Shown: positions 19,059 to 29,527, numbered from the stretch's first letter. The stretch: DNA of 34,795 nucleotides from an uncultured Bacillota bacterium (GCA_947165195.1 CAMUZJ010000003.1:1-34795), one strand, 5' to 3'. Translations and numbers: made by a program. The notes: generated from the letters alone by a model not told the origin.

Positions 19059-22000
19059 TATATAAACTACTACTTGATGTTCAATTCCATCATTTGTTAA
19101 TTCAATTGTATTATTTGTTTGCTGTTTGTTGTCTAGTAATACTTCATCATGATTATCTTTGATAATACTAATGTGATATTCCGTATCTATATATCGGTAC
19201 GTTATTTCACATCTATCCCATGAAATTGGCAATTTAGGAGTAAGCTTCATAGATGTACCTGATTTATGTAATCCTAAAAGTTCTTCAGTACCAACCCTAT
19301 AAAACCAACCAGCAGATCCCGTATACCATGTCCAACCGCCACGGCCTTCATGATTTTTTGCGGAATAAATATCGGCAGCTATTACATAAGGCTCTGTTTT
19401 ATAATGCTCTACTGATTCTTTATTCTTTGATCGATTAACTGGATTAATCATTTGATAATATCGATATGCTCTATCATGATATCCACATTTTATTAGGGCC
19501 ATTAAGTACCATGAGACAGAATGGGTATATTGTCCACCATTTTCTCTAATTCCCCTTGGATAATTCATAATGTATCCAGGATTATTTAAAGAACTATGGA
19601 AAGCTGGAGTAAGTAATTTAATAATTTTACTATTATCATCTACTAATTTTTCTTCTACAGAAGTAATGACCTGTTGTTGCCTATCTTTCGGAGCAACTCC
19701 ACTAAGTATAGAGAAACTTTGAGATATTAAATCAATCTTACATTCTGTATTTTCATTACTACCTAATGGGTCTCCATTATCAAAGAATGCTCTTAAATAA
19801 TGGCTTCCATCCCATGTTTTTTTATTTAGATTTTCTTTTAGTTTTTCATTGAATTCTATGTATTCTGAAACATCAAAGTCTCTGTAATGAACTTTCATAT
19901 ATTTAGTAAATTCATCAATAATCAAATATAAGAAGAATCCTAACCAAACACTTTCTCCTTTTCCTTTGATTCCTACTCTATTCATACCATCATTCCAGTC
20001 ACCACCACCCATTAAAGGTATTTTATGATGTCCAAGGGAATGCATAGATAGTTTTAAAGCTTTTATACAGTGTTCTAATAGGCTTTCTGAATAATTAGAA
20101 TAGTTAAAGACCATTCCTTTCTCATTTTCATATTCACTTAAAGTATCTCCTAAAACATAAGGTACTTGTTCTTCTAAAATACTACTATCCTTAGTAATTT
20201 TCAAATAATGTAAGGTAGCATAAACAAGCCATAAGTAATCATCTTTATATTTACTTCTAAGACCAAATCTATTCTTCTCATGCCACCAGTGGAATACATC
20301 TCCTTCTTTAAATTGATGAGCAGCATTGATTAATATTTGATTTCTAGCTAATTCTGGTTTTATCATCGCAACATTCATAGAATCTTGTAGTTGATCTCTG
20401 AAACCAAAAGCTCCACTAACCTGATAGAAACCACTTTTTGCTAGTATTCTAGAAGATAATGTTTGATATAGATACCAACCATTGATCATATAATCAAAAC
20501 TAGTATCAGCAGATTTTACTTTAACAGTGCTTACTGTTTTATACCAGTAGTCTTTAACATCTTTTAATTCACGTTTTACTGTGCTTATATCACTATATTT
20601 CTTTATTAGTTTTAAATTTTCTTCATCACTCATTCCACATCCTAAAGCAAATACTATATATTTTTCTTCTTTAGGTTGCAAGGTAATAGAGGAATTTATA
20701 GATTTTACTAGAATTTTATTTATTTCAGCAGAGTTTATTGGTAGAGAGGATGTCATAAATACATTCACATCACCATAGTTGATGCTATAAACATTACGCA
20801 TCTTTAGATAATTATCATCTCCCATAAATTCTGTCAAAATATGTCTAGCTGTTTTTTCTTCAAAATTACCAAAGGTTGGATTTATCCAAAATTCAATATC
20901 ATAGTCTATTTTTATATTTTCTTTATTGCTTAGTTTCATTAAATATAATTTGACATTATCCTTTAAAGCTACAAACTCTGTTACTTCTGTAATTTTTTCT
21001 TCTGTTTCGCTTGATAAAATAGAATATCCAAATCCATGGGTACATTTCATAGGATCAAAAATTCTTCCATTGAATTTAAATCCTTCACTTTTATCATTAC
21101 ATACCATATCATTTGTCCATGAAGTAATTTTGAACTCTCCTGAATTAAATGCATAAGTAAATCCGCAGCCATTATTTGTAATAATCGTTCCAAAATTCTT
21201 GTTTGCAATAATGTTAGCCCAAGGGGTAGGTGTATCTTTATTGTAGATTACATATTCTCTACCTTCATTTTTAAATCCACCATATCCGTTATCTAATGTT
21301 AATTTTTCAGAATTTGGCAATTTGAGATTTACCTCATACTTCATTCTACTATAGTCACTTACAAAGTTATTACTTTGTAACTCTTCAATAGCTTCTTCTA
21401 ATGTTTGATGATCATCAATATTAAAATGAATTCTGGCAACAACTTGTAATAATGTATATTCCTCTGCTGATATTTGACTATTATCTATTACAGTAATTCC
21501 CCCTGGAGTATGATAGAAATTATTTAATGTATACATACGATACATTTCATCATCTATTTCTTTATTTATAATTTTATTATATTGACTATTTTCTTTATTC
21601 AAGATGATTAAATCAATAAATATAGAATGATTTTTATAATATTCAAATGCTTTTAATACATCATATACAAAGCTCATATCACTAATATCACTGATTTCTA
21701 CCAATACAATTGGTCTATCACCACTGATTCCAAATTTCCATAAACCAGATTGTCCTAAAGCATTCTTTCTTAATAATTCCATTCTTTCATTAGTTACACT
21801 AATTCTAGTTGTTTGATATAGATAATTAAGCATAATATTAAACATTCTCATGGTTTGTCCATTAATATTTAAATCTTTTGTATTAGTAATACTCATTAGA
21901 GTCGCTACTTTAAAGACATTACTAATAGTTCTTTCATTATCATAACTTTTTATAATATCTGATATTTGTTCTTTACTTCTTCCAAATCCTACAATTAAAT

Positions 22001-25000
22001 AAACTGTCTGACTTGCCCCTGGATACACATCAATTGTATTTCTAATACTAATTACTGGATCAAGATTATCGCCACAATAATTACTCAACGTATTATTCAA
22101 AGCTATTGGATTTGTAGTAGTATGATTTCTTCCTACAAAATTAATCCTTTCTGTTTCATAAGAGTAATCATCTGTTGGATTTTGTATTAATAGTCTATGT
22201 ACCATATAACTATTGATATTGGTCTCTCCTCTAGACTTTCTTCTAGCAATTAATGAATTAGTCTTTTTATCATATTCTGTTGAAATAAACATACTATTGA
22301 AAGCTCTATGACTAACATCATCCATGTTATCAGAAAGAATTGGTTCTGTATAACTAGTTAATTCCAAATGTTTAGTTTCATTTGTATTATTTTTAAATGT
22401 AACTTTTCGAATTTCTGCATTATGATTTTTACAAACGATTATTTCTGTTTTTGTTGTTATTCCACCATCAACTCTAGAATACTTTATTCTGTCACTAGCG
22501 AAAACCACTTCATATCTTTCAGGTTTTTCATTAATAGGTGCAAAGGTATTACTCCATATTCTATCGCTATTTAAATCCTTAATATATAGGAAAACACCAT
22601 AATCTTGTTCTGTTATTTTTCGATATCTATTTAACTGAAGTGTTCTATATCTTGAGAAGCTATTTCCTCTATCATTCATTAATAAGCAATATTTTTTATT
22701 AGATAAAACCGATACTTCTGGTAAATAGGATATGTAGTCAAATGCCCTAATATCATTTTCAATAGTTTCTTTTTCATAATCGTATTTTTTATATTTTACC
22801 ATCTTCATATCTATACTAGTTTTTACTTGAACTTTTTCTTTTAATAAAATATCAAAGGTTTTTATATATAAATTTTGATGGAAATAATTTTTGATAATGT
22901 TAGGCCTTAAGTAATTTGCAATTCCTGCTAAAATCATCCCTTGGTGATGAGCAAAATATGCTTCAACTACCCCTTTATTATCATAATCATAAGATTCATA
23001 AAAACCATACTTATCATACATTTGTAATTTTTTGAACTTTTCCATATTATCATAAACGTCTTCTGGAAATAATTCTAAAGCCATGATAGACGCATATGGA
23101 GATAGTACAATTCTATTATCTTTATCTTCTTTTGCCTTTAGATAAGGAGTAGAAAAAGCTTTATATTTATAATTAAGAGCATTATCCAATTCATTATAAG
23201 CGGCTTCACTAATCCCCCAAGGGAGGTTTTTAGAAACACTTTCAATATAGTCTTTTTGACAAAATCTAGCAAATTGATAAGATTCATCTAACAATGTATT
23301 TGGATAATTTTTCATAAATAGTAGTGGCATGTAATATTCAAAAGAAGTTCCTGACCATGAAATTAACCCTTTATGACCTTTGTATGTTGTAAGGGATTTA
23401 TCTAGGCAGAACCAATGTTTTGATGGTGCATCTCCTAAACAGATTGCTATATAACTTAATAATCTTGATTCGCTAGCAAATTTATTATAATTATAAATGG
23501 ATAATTTTCCTTCATCATCATCATAACCTATACTAAATACTTCTTTTTTTGTATAAAGTTTCCGAAAATTTGTATTATTAATTAAATTATCGCAGAGTTT
23601 AATCACTTTTGGATTGTCAAACTTTCGTAAGAATTCTCCTGTTACAATTAAACTTGCTACAAAATTACCAGAATCTACTGATGATATAAATCTACCTGGT
23701 AAAACTTTCTTATTTTTAATATCATACCAATTATATAAGTGCCCATGCCATTTTTCTAAAGAATCGACAGTCTTTAGTATATTTTCAATTAGGAATAAAG
23801 CATCTTTTTCTTCTATAAATCCTAATTCGTATGCTGATACAATACTAGTTAAAGAATATCCAATTGCTGTAGGAGATGTTCTTAAATCTAGTTTTTGTTC
23901 TCTATTTTCTTGGTAATTATCTGGAATTAAATAATTATATTCCTCTTTTAAATTTTCCTTGAAATAATTCCATGTTCGAAGTGCTAAATCTTCGATTTCT
24001 TTTACCTTCTTTTCACCTAGTTCTATACGATCATGTTCTATATCGCGACTTACATAATATAGTATGAAAGGTGCAGATAAAAATACAAGTGATAGAAGAT
24101 ATGCAAAATAATTATTTGCAATAAAACCATATATAATTAGTAGAAAAACTAATATTATGTTTGGAGTAAAATTTTTTAGGTAACTTACAAAATCTCCTCT
24201 AACCGTTTTTTCTACTTCTTCTGCTGTTATCCAATTTAATAGATTTTTATGGCTTATAAACAATCGGTATAAAGTCCTAAAAAATGCATCCATATATAAT
24301 TTTGTATAAAATGGAAGGTTGCAAAAAACAATATAGCATCTAGCTACTAGGCTTTTTCCTCCGAAGAATAAGTTTTTATAGTAAACTGTTGTTTTTTCTC
24401 TATTTTTTATATTCATTTTGCTTTTTAGATAAAATATAATAGGAAGTGCTATTTCCAAAACTACAAAAGCAAACCACCAAAGTGGTGATACAACTCCACA
24501 TACTAGAGATAATAATAAGATTAGCAATAACATAGGATGTAAAAACATTCTAATAATATTATCTAATATTTTATATTTTCCTAGTAAATTAATTGGATTT
24601 TTTATTTTGTTTCCGTTTTTATCTGGTACCTTTGTTAGGAGCCACTCTATAATTTGTACATCTCCTCTAGCCCAACGATGATGTCTTGTTATATCTGTTA
24701 AGAATTTTGATGGAAAGTCATCAATAAACTCAATATCTGATACATATCCACATCTTAAATAGTTTCCTTCTAACAAATCATGGGAAAGAATTAAATTATC
24801 TGGAAAAGCGTTCGATAACACTTTATCAAATACTTCCAAGTCATAAATGCCTTTTCCTACAAAACTTCCTTCATGAAAGCAATCTTGATAAACATCAGGT
24901 ACAACAGCTGTATATGTATCAAATCCTCCTATTCCAGCAAAAATTTGGCTATATAAGCTTTTATTAGTAGCTTCAATATCTACACTTACCCTAGGTTGCA

Positions 25001-26708
25001 TTAATCCATATCCAGAAATAACCTTGTTCCCTTCTTTATTTAATACAGGTTTGTTTAATGGATGAGACATACATCCTACTAAATTTAATACAGTATTTAA
25101 TACAACCCTTGTATCCGTATCTAAAGTAATTACATACTTAATGTTTAAATCATGTTCATGTAGCATGTTAACGTTAAAGTATTTTTCTTCAGATTCTTTG
25201 TCTAATTTATTTAAAAGAATCTTATTAAAATGTAGTAGTGCCCCTCTTTTTCGTTCATATCCTAAAAATGTATTTTCTTTTTCATTCCAAATTCTTTTTC
25301 TATAAATGAAGTAAAATAATTTCTTTTTATATTTCGAATTTAATTGATTAGCATATTCTTCACCATATTTTGAAATTTCTTCATCATAATCGCATATTTC
25401 TGTATCACTAGCTTTTACATCTCCTAATAAAGTAAAGTATAAATTATTAGATTTATTTATTACATAGAACATTTCTAATGTATCAAACATTTCTTTTATC
25501 TTTTGCTTATTAGATACAATAGTCGGGATTACCACCATTGTACTAGCACTTTTAGGAATACCTTTAGAATAGTCTAACTTTGGAAGTACTTTGGTCGGTA
25601 CAAATCTAATTAATAACTGATTTAATATTTGGACAAACAATTGGCTTACTGGTATTAATAAAATTAAGAAGCCTAATACTTTGTATTTAATAAAGTATTT
25701 AGAAAGTATAAAACTAACTAATATTGTAAATATAAGTATCGTAAAAATATAGGATATTACTTTTATGTTGTTGTTATTGTTTCTTTTAAATAATTGGAAA
25801 CCTATATGGTAGTTTTTACTGTCAGCTTTACTTAAAAGACTGTCTAAATATTCTACTTCATGACAATGGTTTTTCTTTGCTAAATGTAATAACCTTTTTC
25901 GATATAAATCTTTAGATTCAGCTGTCATTTTATCGTAGATTTCATCTTCCATTAGCATTTTTTCTGTTTTACTAATTTTTTCAAATAAATCTTCTTTAGA
26001 ATATTCAAAAAATTCTTTTAAATCTCCAAAAATATTTGATACTAATATATCACTGTCAATTTTCTTTTGATATTCATCATTAATCAATTCTTTTAAGATA
26101 ATTTGTTTCTTTTCAAGTAATTCATTTAACTGTTTAAATAACTTATTACTTCTACTGCCTAGCTCTTTCAATTCTTTATTTAATTCAAATATGTAATTAG
26201 AATTTTCTTCAATAGAAAAATCATCTTTAATAAAGTGATGAAGTTCAATTTCTTTATCTTCTCTTTCCTTTATAGTTGATAATATTTGTTCTTTATCTAT
26301 TAACTTTTTATGTTCTTCTTTACAAATTTGACTTAATTTTTCTATATATATAAATAATAATACTTCTTTGATACTTTCTATCTCTAAATAAGATAGATAA
26401 GTATTATTATTTTTTTGATATTTTTTTAATTCATCAGATAATAGTTTTAAGCTAACATTATAATTATTCTTTATTACTATATCTTTTATACAAAAATAAA
26501 TACTGCTTATATTTCTTGTTCGTTTTTTTATACTTCGTTTATTATGTATAAAATTAGTTTTATGTTCAACTACTAAATAAAAATTATCTATTAGCCATTC
26601 ATTAGTAATTCCTACATATTCTTTATTTTTTGTTTTGTTAACTAAAAAATTATAATAATCGCTTATATCATTAATCTCGGATATAAATTTTCTAAAAAAA
26701 TTAGCCAT
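19053..26708 (-). CDS. Cyclic beta-1,2-glucan synthase-like protein (NdvB/Cgs-like: GT84 + glycoamylase-like + GH94)
   Basis: 2551 aa. YVITLDTDTRV and HDLLEGNYLRCGYVSDIEFIDDFPSKFLTDITRHHRWARGDVQIIEWL (GT84); GTSFEYYMPLLF...PWGISEAAYN...VVEAYFAHHQGMIL (glycoamylase-like); GAFGFRDQLQDSMN, MGGGDWNDGMNRVG and GRGGWTWYTGSAGW (GH94). Confidence 0.93.
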   Translation of the reverse strand: MANFFRKFISEINDISDYYNFLVNKTKNKEYVGITNEWLIDNFYLVVEHKTNFIHNKRSIKKRTRNISSIYFCIKDIVIKNNYNVSLKLLSDELKKYQKNNNTYLSYLEIESIKEVLLFIYIEKLSQICKEEHKKLIDKEQILSTIKEREDKEIELHHFIKDDFSIEENSNYIFELNKELKELGSRSNKLFKQLNELLEKKQIILKELINDEYQKKIDSDILVSNIFGDLKEFFEYSKEDLFEKISKTEKMLMEDEIYDKMTAESKDLYRKRLLHLAKKNHCHEVEYLDSLLSKADSKNYHIGFQLFKRNNNNNIKVISYIFTILIFTILVSFILSKYFIKYKVLGFLILLIPVSQLFVQILNQLLIRFVPTKVLPKLDYSKGIPKSASTMVVIPTIVSNKQKIKEMFDTLEMFYVINKSNNLYFTLLGDVKASDTEICDYDEEISKYGEEYANQLNSKYKKKLFYFIYRKRIWNEKENTFLGYERKRGALLHFNKILLNKLDKESEEKYFNVNMLHEHDLNIKYVITLDTDTRVVLNTVLNLVGCMSHPLNKPVLNKEGNKVISGYGLMQPRVSVDIEATNKSLYSQIFAGIGGFDTYTAVVPDVYQDCFHEGSFVGKGIYDLEVFDKVLSNAFPDNLILSHDLLEGNYLRCGYVSDIEFIDDFPSKFLTDITRHHRWARGDVQIIEWLLTKVPDKNGNKIKNPINLLGKYKILDNIIRMFLHPMLLLILLLSLVCGVVSPLWWFAFVVLEIALPIIFYLKSKMNIKNREKTTVYYKNLFFGGKSLVARCYIVFCNLPFYTKLYMDAFFRTLYRLFISHKNLLNWITAEEVEKTVRGDFVSYLKNFTPNIILVFLLIIYGFIANNYFAYLLSLVFLSAPFILYYVSRDIEHDRIELGEKKVKEIEDLALRTWNYFKENLKEEYNYLIPDNYQENREQKLDLRTSPTAIGYSLTSIVSAYELGFIEEKDALFLIENILKTVDSLEKWHGHLYNWYDIKNKKVLPGRFISSVDSGNFVASLIVTGEFLRKFDNPKVIKLCDNLINNTNFRKLYTKKEVFSIGYDDDEGKLSIYNYNKFASESRLLSYIAICLGDAPSKHWFCLDKSLTTYKGHKGLISWSGTSFEYYMPLLFMKNYPNTLLDESYQFARFCQKDYIESVSKNLPWGISEAAYNELDNALNYKYKAFSTPYLKAKEDKDNRIVLSPYASIMALELFPEDVYDNMEKFKKLQMYDKYGFYESYDYDNKGVVEAYFAHHQGMILAGIANYLRPNIIKNYFHQNLYIKTFDILLKEKVQVKTSIDMKMVKYKKYDYEKETIENDIRAFDYISYLPEVSVLSNKKYCLLMNDRGNSFSRYRTLQLNRYRKITEQDYGVFLYIKDLNSDRIWSNTFAPINEKPERYEVVFASDRIKYSRVDGGITTKTEIIVCKNHNAEIRKVTFKNNTNETKHLELTSYTEPILSDNMDDVSHRAFNSMFISTEYDKKTNSLIARRKSRGETNINSYMVHRLLIQNPTDDYSYETERINFVGRNHTTTNPIALNNTLSNYCGDNLDPVISIRNTIDVYPGASQTVYLIVGFGRSKEQISDIIKSYDNERTISNVFKVATLMSITNTKDLNINGQTMRMFNIMLNYLYQTTRISVTNERMELLRKNALGQSGLWKFGISGDRPIVLVEISDISDMSFVYDVLKAFEYYKNHSIFIDLIILNKENSQYNKIINKEIDDEMYRMYTLNNFYHTPGGITVIDNSQISAEEYTLLQVVARIHFNIDDHQTLEEAIEELQSNNFVSDYSRMKYEVNLKLPNSEKLTLDNGYGGFKNEGREYVIYNKDTPTPWANIIANKNFGTIITNNGCGFTYAFNSGEFKITSWTNDMVCNDKSEGFKFNGRIFDPMKCTHGFGYSILSSETEEKITEVTEFVALKDNVKLYLMKLSNKENIKIDYDIEFWINPTFGNFEEKTARHILTEFMGDDNYLKMRNVYSINYGDVNVFMTSSLPINSAEINKILVKSINSSITLQPKEEKYIVFALGCGMSDEENLKLIKKYSDISTVKRELKDVKDYWYKTVSTVKVKSADTSFDYMINGWYLYQTLSSRILAKSGFYQVSGAFGFRDQLQDSMNVAMIKPELARNQILINAAHQFKEGDVFHWWHEKNRFGLRSKYKDDYLWLVYATLHYLKITKDSSILEEQVPYVLGDTLSEYENEKGMVFNYSNYSESLLEHCIKALKLSMHSLGHHKIPLMGGGDWNDGMNRVGIKGKGESVWLGFFLYLIIDEFTKYMKVHYRDFDVSEYIEFNEKLKENLNKKTWDGSHYLRAFFDNGDPLGSNENTECKIDLISQSFSILSGVAPKDRQQQVITSVEEKLVDDNSKIIKLLTPAFHSSLNNPGYIMNYPRGIRENGGQYTHSVSWYLMALIKCGYHDRAYRYYQMINPVNRSKNKESVEHYKTEPYVIAADIYSAKNHEGRGGWTWYTGSAGWFYRVGTEELLGLHKSGTSMKLTPKLPISWDRCEITYRYIDTEYHISIIKDNHDEVLLDNKQQTNNTIELTNDGIEHQVVVYIR

Positions 26709-26732
26709 TAATATCTACTCTCCTAAACAAAG

Positions 26733-26756
26733 TATAACATAAATCATTTTGTTATA
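26733..26756. promoter_or_regulatory. Dyad symmetry upstream of the glucan synthase gene (candidate operator)
   Basis: TATAACA-N10-TGTTATA perfect 7-bp arms, 25 nt upstream of the ATG at 26708; no adjacent T-run in the reading direction. Confidence 0.4.
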
Positions 26757-26814
26757 ACAGTCAATTTTTTAACTAGTTTATAAGTTATATAATTGAAAAA
26801 TTTTTTTATCTAAT

Positions 26815-28314
26815 TTATTTTTTTATGTAACAACATCCTGTAACATCATCGTGTCGTGCTTGAGTAGTCGCAGCCTGTATTATAATCTTTCGCAATATTT
26901 CATTGCCTTTGTTCCCTTGTGCAATTAGACTCATAGTTTGATCACTTAAGTTATCTGTTACACCATCAGTAAATAGAAATAGTTTATCATAATCAATATT
27001 TTTTATTTTATACAAGTCTGGTACCCCTTCTTTTTTTCCTAAATACCTTGTAAGTACAGAGCCCTTTTGACACCTTAATGCCTCTTCTTTTGAAATTTGA
27101 TTTTTGCGATATAAATCCCATACTATTGTATTATCTAAAGTTACAGGATAAAATTGTTCATTTTTCGTTACGTAAATTCTAGTATCTCCATAATTTATAA
27201 GATACGTATCATTTTCTGTAATTAGTGCTAATCCAATTGCTGACCCAATCACTCGAATACGTGATTCTTGCGTGTTTCTTTTTATTCTTTCAACCCTATT
27301 TGTTATAAAAGAATTAATTGCTATAATTTTTTTACCTAATGATTTAATTATCTCTGCTTGATCTGTTATTTTTGGAGCATCTAAATTCAAAAACCATTTT
27401 TCCAATTCAACAGATATTATTTCTTGAAATTTCTTATGTAATCTGGAACCATTAACAAAATCTGTAACACATAATAACTTCAAATCATTTTTGGTTGGAT
27501 GCGTAATCGCTAAATAATTTTCTTTATTATAATTATTTTTACCTTTTATTGATAATCCACTTACAATAAAATCATCTGATTTGTCTAATGTAATGCTAGA
27601 GCCGTTCAACATATAGATATCTTTATAATCTTCTTTTTTATTAATAAGCTGTATATCATAAAAATATTGATCTGCCACATCATAAAAATACCTATCATAT
27701 TCATCTCTGCTTAATTGTGGGTATCTTTTATTGAAAAACATTGAGATTTTTTCTATTGCCTTATTATAATCCTCTTTTTGTCTTTCTTTCATTTTTATTT
27801 TATATAAAAAATCACCTATTACCTCGTGATCTTCTGAATAATACTTTTTCTGCATATTAAAATTTTCTTTATTTACAAAAGCTTCGTAATCTACTACACC
27901 ATTACTTTTTATAGATAAATATCGATAATTGTTGTATTCTTGATTTTTTGAATAATCCTCATATAATCCATTGTGCCCTACTTCAAATTGATTATTGGAA
28001 AAAATATAATTAACATAGGTAGATGGTAGTAATGAACATCTCAAAGCAGAGCTTGGTGTGTCAAACATATCGTATACTTTTTCTTTTACTTTAAACAGTT
28101 CATTTTCTCCGCAATAAAATTTATATATATTATTATCTTTTTTTATATATATAGGTTTTATAATTTTATTTTTCTCTATTATATCTTTAGCAAATAGCGT
28201 AGCTACCCCGTTATTAATAAATGTACCAAAACTTTCGGAAAGTCCTTTAAGCAATTCTACTAGTGTCATATCCATTTCATTATTGTATTTAGTAATTATT
28301 TTTGATAAGTCCAT
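26815..28314 (-). CDS. PP2C-like protein with a long N-terminal extension and divergent metal-site motifs
   Basis: C-terminal PP2C features: LAITHPTKNDLKLLCVTDF, YLINYGDTRIYVTKNEQF, LFLFTDGVTDNLSD, ARHDDVTGCCYIKK; about 250-aa N-terminal region without a recognised domain. Confidence 0.8.
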   Translation of the reverse strand: MDLSKIITKYNNEMDMTLVELLKGLSESFGTFINNGVATLFAKDIIEKNKIIKPIYIKKDNNIYKFYCGENELFKVKEKVYDMFDTPSSALRCSLLPSTYVNYIFSNNQFEVGHNGLYEDYSKNQEYNNYRYLSIKSNGVVDYEAFVNKENFNMQKKYYSEDHEVIGDFLYKIKMKERQKEDYNKAIEKISMFFNKRYPQLSRDEYDRYFYDVADQYFYDIQLINKKEDYKDIYMLNGSSITLDKSDDFIVSGLSIKGKNNYNKENYLAITHPTKNDLKLLCVTDFVNGSRLHKKFQEIISVELEKWFLNLDAPKITDQAEIIKSLGKKIIAINSFITNRVERIKRNTQESRIRVIGSAIGLALITENDTYLINYGDTRIYVTKNEQFYPVTLDNTIVWDLYRKNQISKEEALRCQKGSVLTRYLGKKEGVPDLYKIKNIDYDKLFLFTDGVTDNLSDQTMSLIAQGNKGNEILRKIIIQAATTQARHDDVTGCCYIKK

Positions 28315-28339
28315 TCTTTCACCTCAAAGTAAGGACTAT

Positions 28340-28675
28340 TATATCATGTATGCTTTTAGATGTAAAACGCTATCCAAAATTTGAATATAAGAAAGTTTAT
28401 ATAAATTTGCTAGTGCTTTTTTTCTATCCCTAAAATGAGCAAAAAAAAATTCTCACTTTCATTATCACTAAGTGGAATTTATTTTATCTATTTGATACTT
28501 TGAAACTTAAAGTTTCCATTTTTTGGTGGTATTTCTAATGTCATATCAATATAATCAACACAGGCAATGCATTTTATTTGTAACTGCTAATTATAATATT
28601 TAATGTCAAAAAGAATTTTATTGTTAAATCCAAATTGGCTATTAGACTGATTCTTATATTTTTGCAAAAAAAATC
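28340..28675 (-). pseudogene. Possible decayed coding remnant
   Basis: One reverse frame reads ...NQSNSQFGFNNKILFDIKYYN*QLQIKCIACVDYIDMTLEIPPKNGNFKFQSIK*IK*IPLSDNESENFFFAHFRDRKKALANLYKLSYIQILDSVLHLKAYMI**, with far fewer stops than expected for such AT-rich DNA. Confidence 0.25.
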
Positions 28676-28703
28676 GTTGATATATACGATATATACAACG
28701 ACA
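28669..28703 (-). terminator. Intrinsic terminator of the four-tRNA operon
   Basis: Reverse strand TCGTTG-TATATATCGTATATAT-CAACGA followed by TTTTTTTT, directly 3' of tRNA-Ser. Confidence 0.75.
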
Positions 28704-28715
28704 AAATTCAAATGG

Positions 28716-28803
28716 CGGAGTAGGAGAGATTCGAACTCTCGCGTCAGTTGCCCGACCTACACCCTTAGCAGGGGCGCCTCTTCGGCCTCTTGAGTACTAC
28801 TCC
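28716..28803 (-). tRNA. tRNA-Ser(GCT)
   Basis: Cloverleaf with long variable arm; anticodon loop CTGCTAA; GAGTTCGAATCTC T-arm. Confidence 0.95.
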
Positions 28804-28947
28804 AATTGACTTCCGCATATATAATGTTACAGTAAATTAATGTAAATGTCAACAAAAAGTATAGGTAGTTATAATATTTTGTGTAACTATTCACAGCCTA
28901 CAGCCTATGAAATAAAAAACCTTGACTAACAAGGTTTAAAATCTAAT

Positions 28948-29024
28948 TGGTGACGAGTACGGAATTCGAATCCGTGAGTGCTGCCGTGAAAGGGCAGTGT
29001 GTTAAGCCGCTTCACCAACTCGCC
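28948..29024 (-). tRNA. tRNA-Glu(TTC)
   Basis: Acceptor GGCGAGT/ACTCGTC, anticodon stem-loop CTGCC-CTTTCAC-GGCAG, encoded CCA. Confidence 0.95.
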
Positions 29025-29028
29025 ATAA

Positions 29029-29105
29029 TGGCGCCCCAACTAGGACTTGAACCTAGGACCCCTTGATTAACAGTCAAGTGCTCTAACCAACTGAGCTATT
29101 GAGGC
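29029..29105 (-). tRNA. tRNA-Asn(GTT)
   Basis: Acceptor GCCTCAA/TTGGGGC, anticodon loop CTGTTAA, encoded CCA. Confidence 0.95.
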
Positions 29106-29109
29106 ATAC

Positions 29110-29186
<77 letters not shown>

Positions 29187-29527
29187 GTACAAACAAGTAC
29201 TTCTTAAGTTTACACTATTTTTTTTTATTTTGCAAGAGAAAATTTATTTTTTTAATTTATTTGTTGTTCTTTCTCAATTGCAAATATAGAATACTATAAA
29301 ATATATGTTAAAGTCAAGTCATTTTTATAATTTTTATTTTTTTTATTCATTCTAATAATATAAGATAATATAATATTTAGCACTTATTATTAATAATTAA
29401 ATTACTAACCTTTCAAAATTATAATACAACATAAATAGGTATTCATAACTAATAATTTTCTTTTATATTAAATTTACGGTTTTAATACTAAAAACTACTA
29501 ATTTATATATAAATTTAAAAAAATCTC

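Noticed and set aside
19253-23916. Five + strand ORFs (61-100 aa) inside the glucan synthase gene
   Set aside because: Antisense shadows of a continuous 2551-aa coding sequence.
29187-29527. AT-rich gap between divergent tRNA operons as a possible ncRNA
   Set aside because: No stable GC-containing structure or recognisable RNA motif; best explained as promoter/intergenic DNA.
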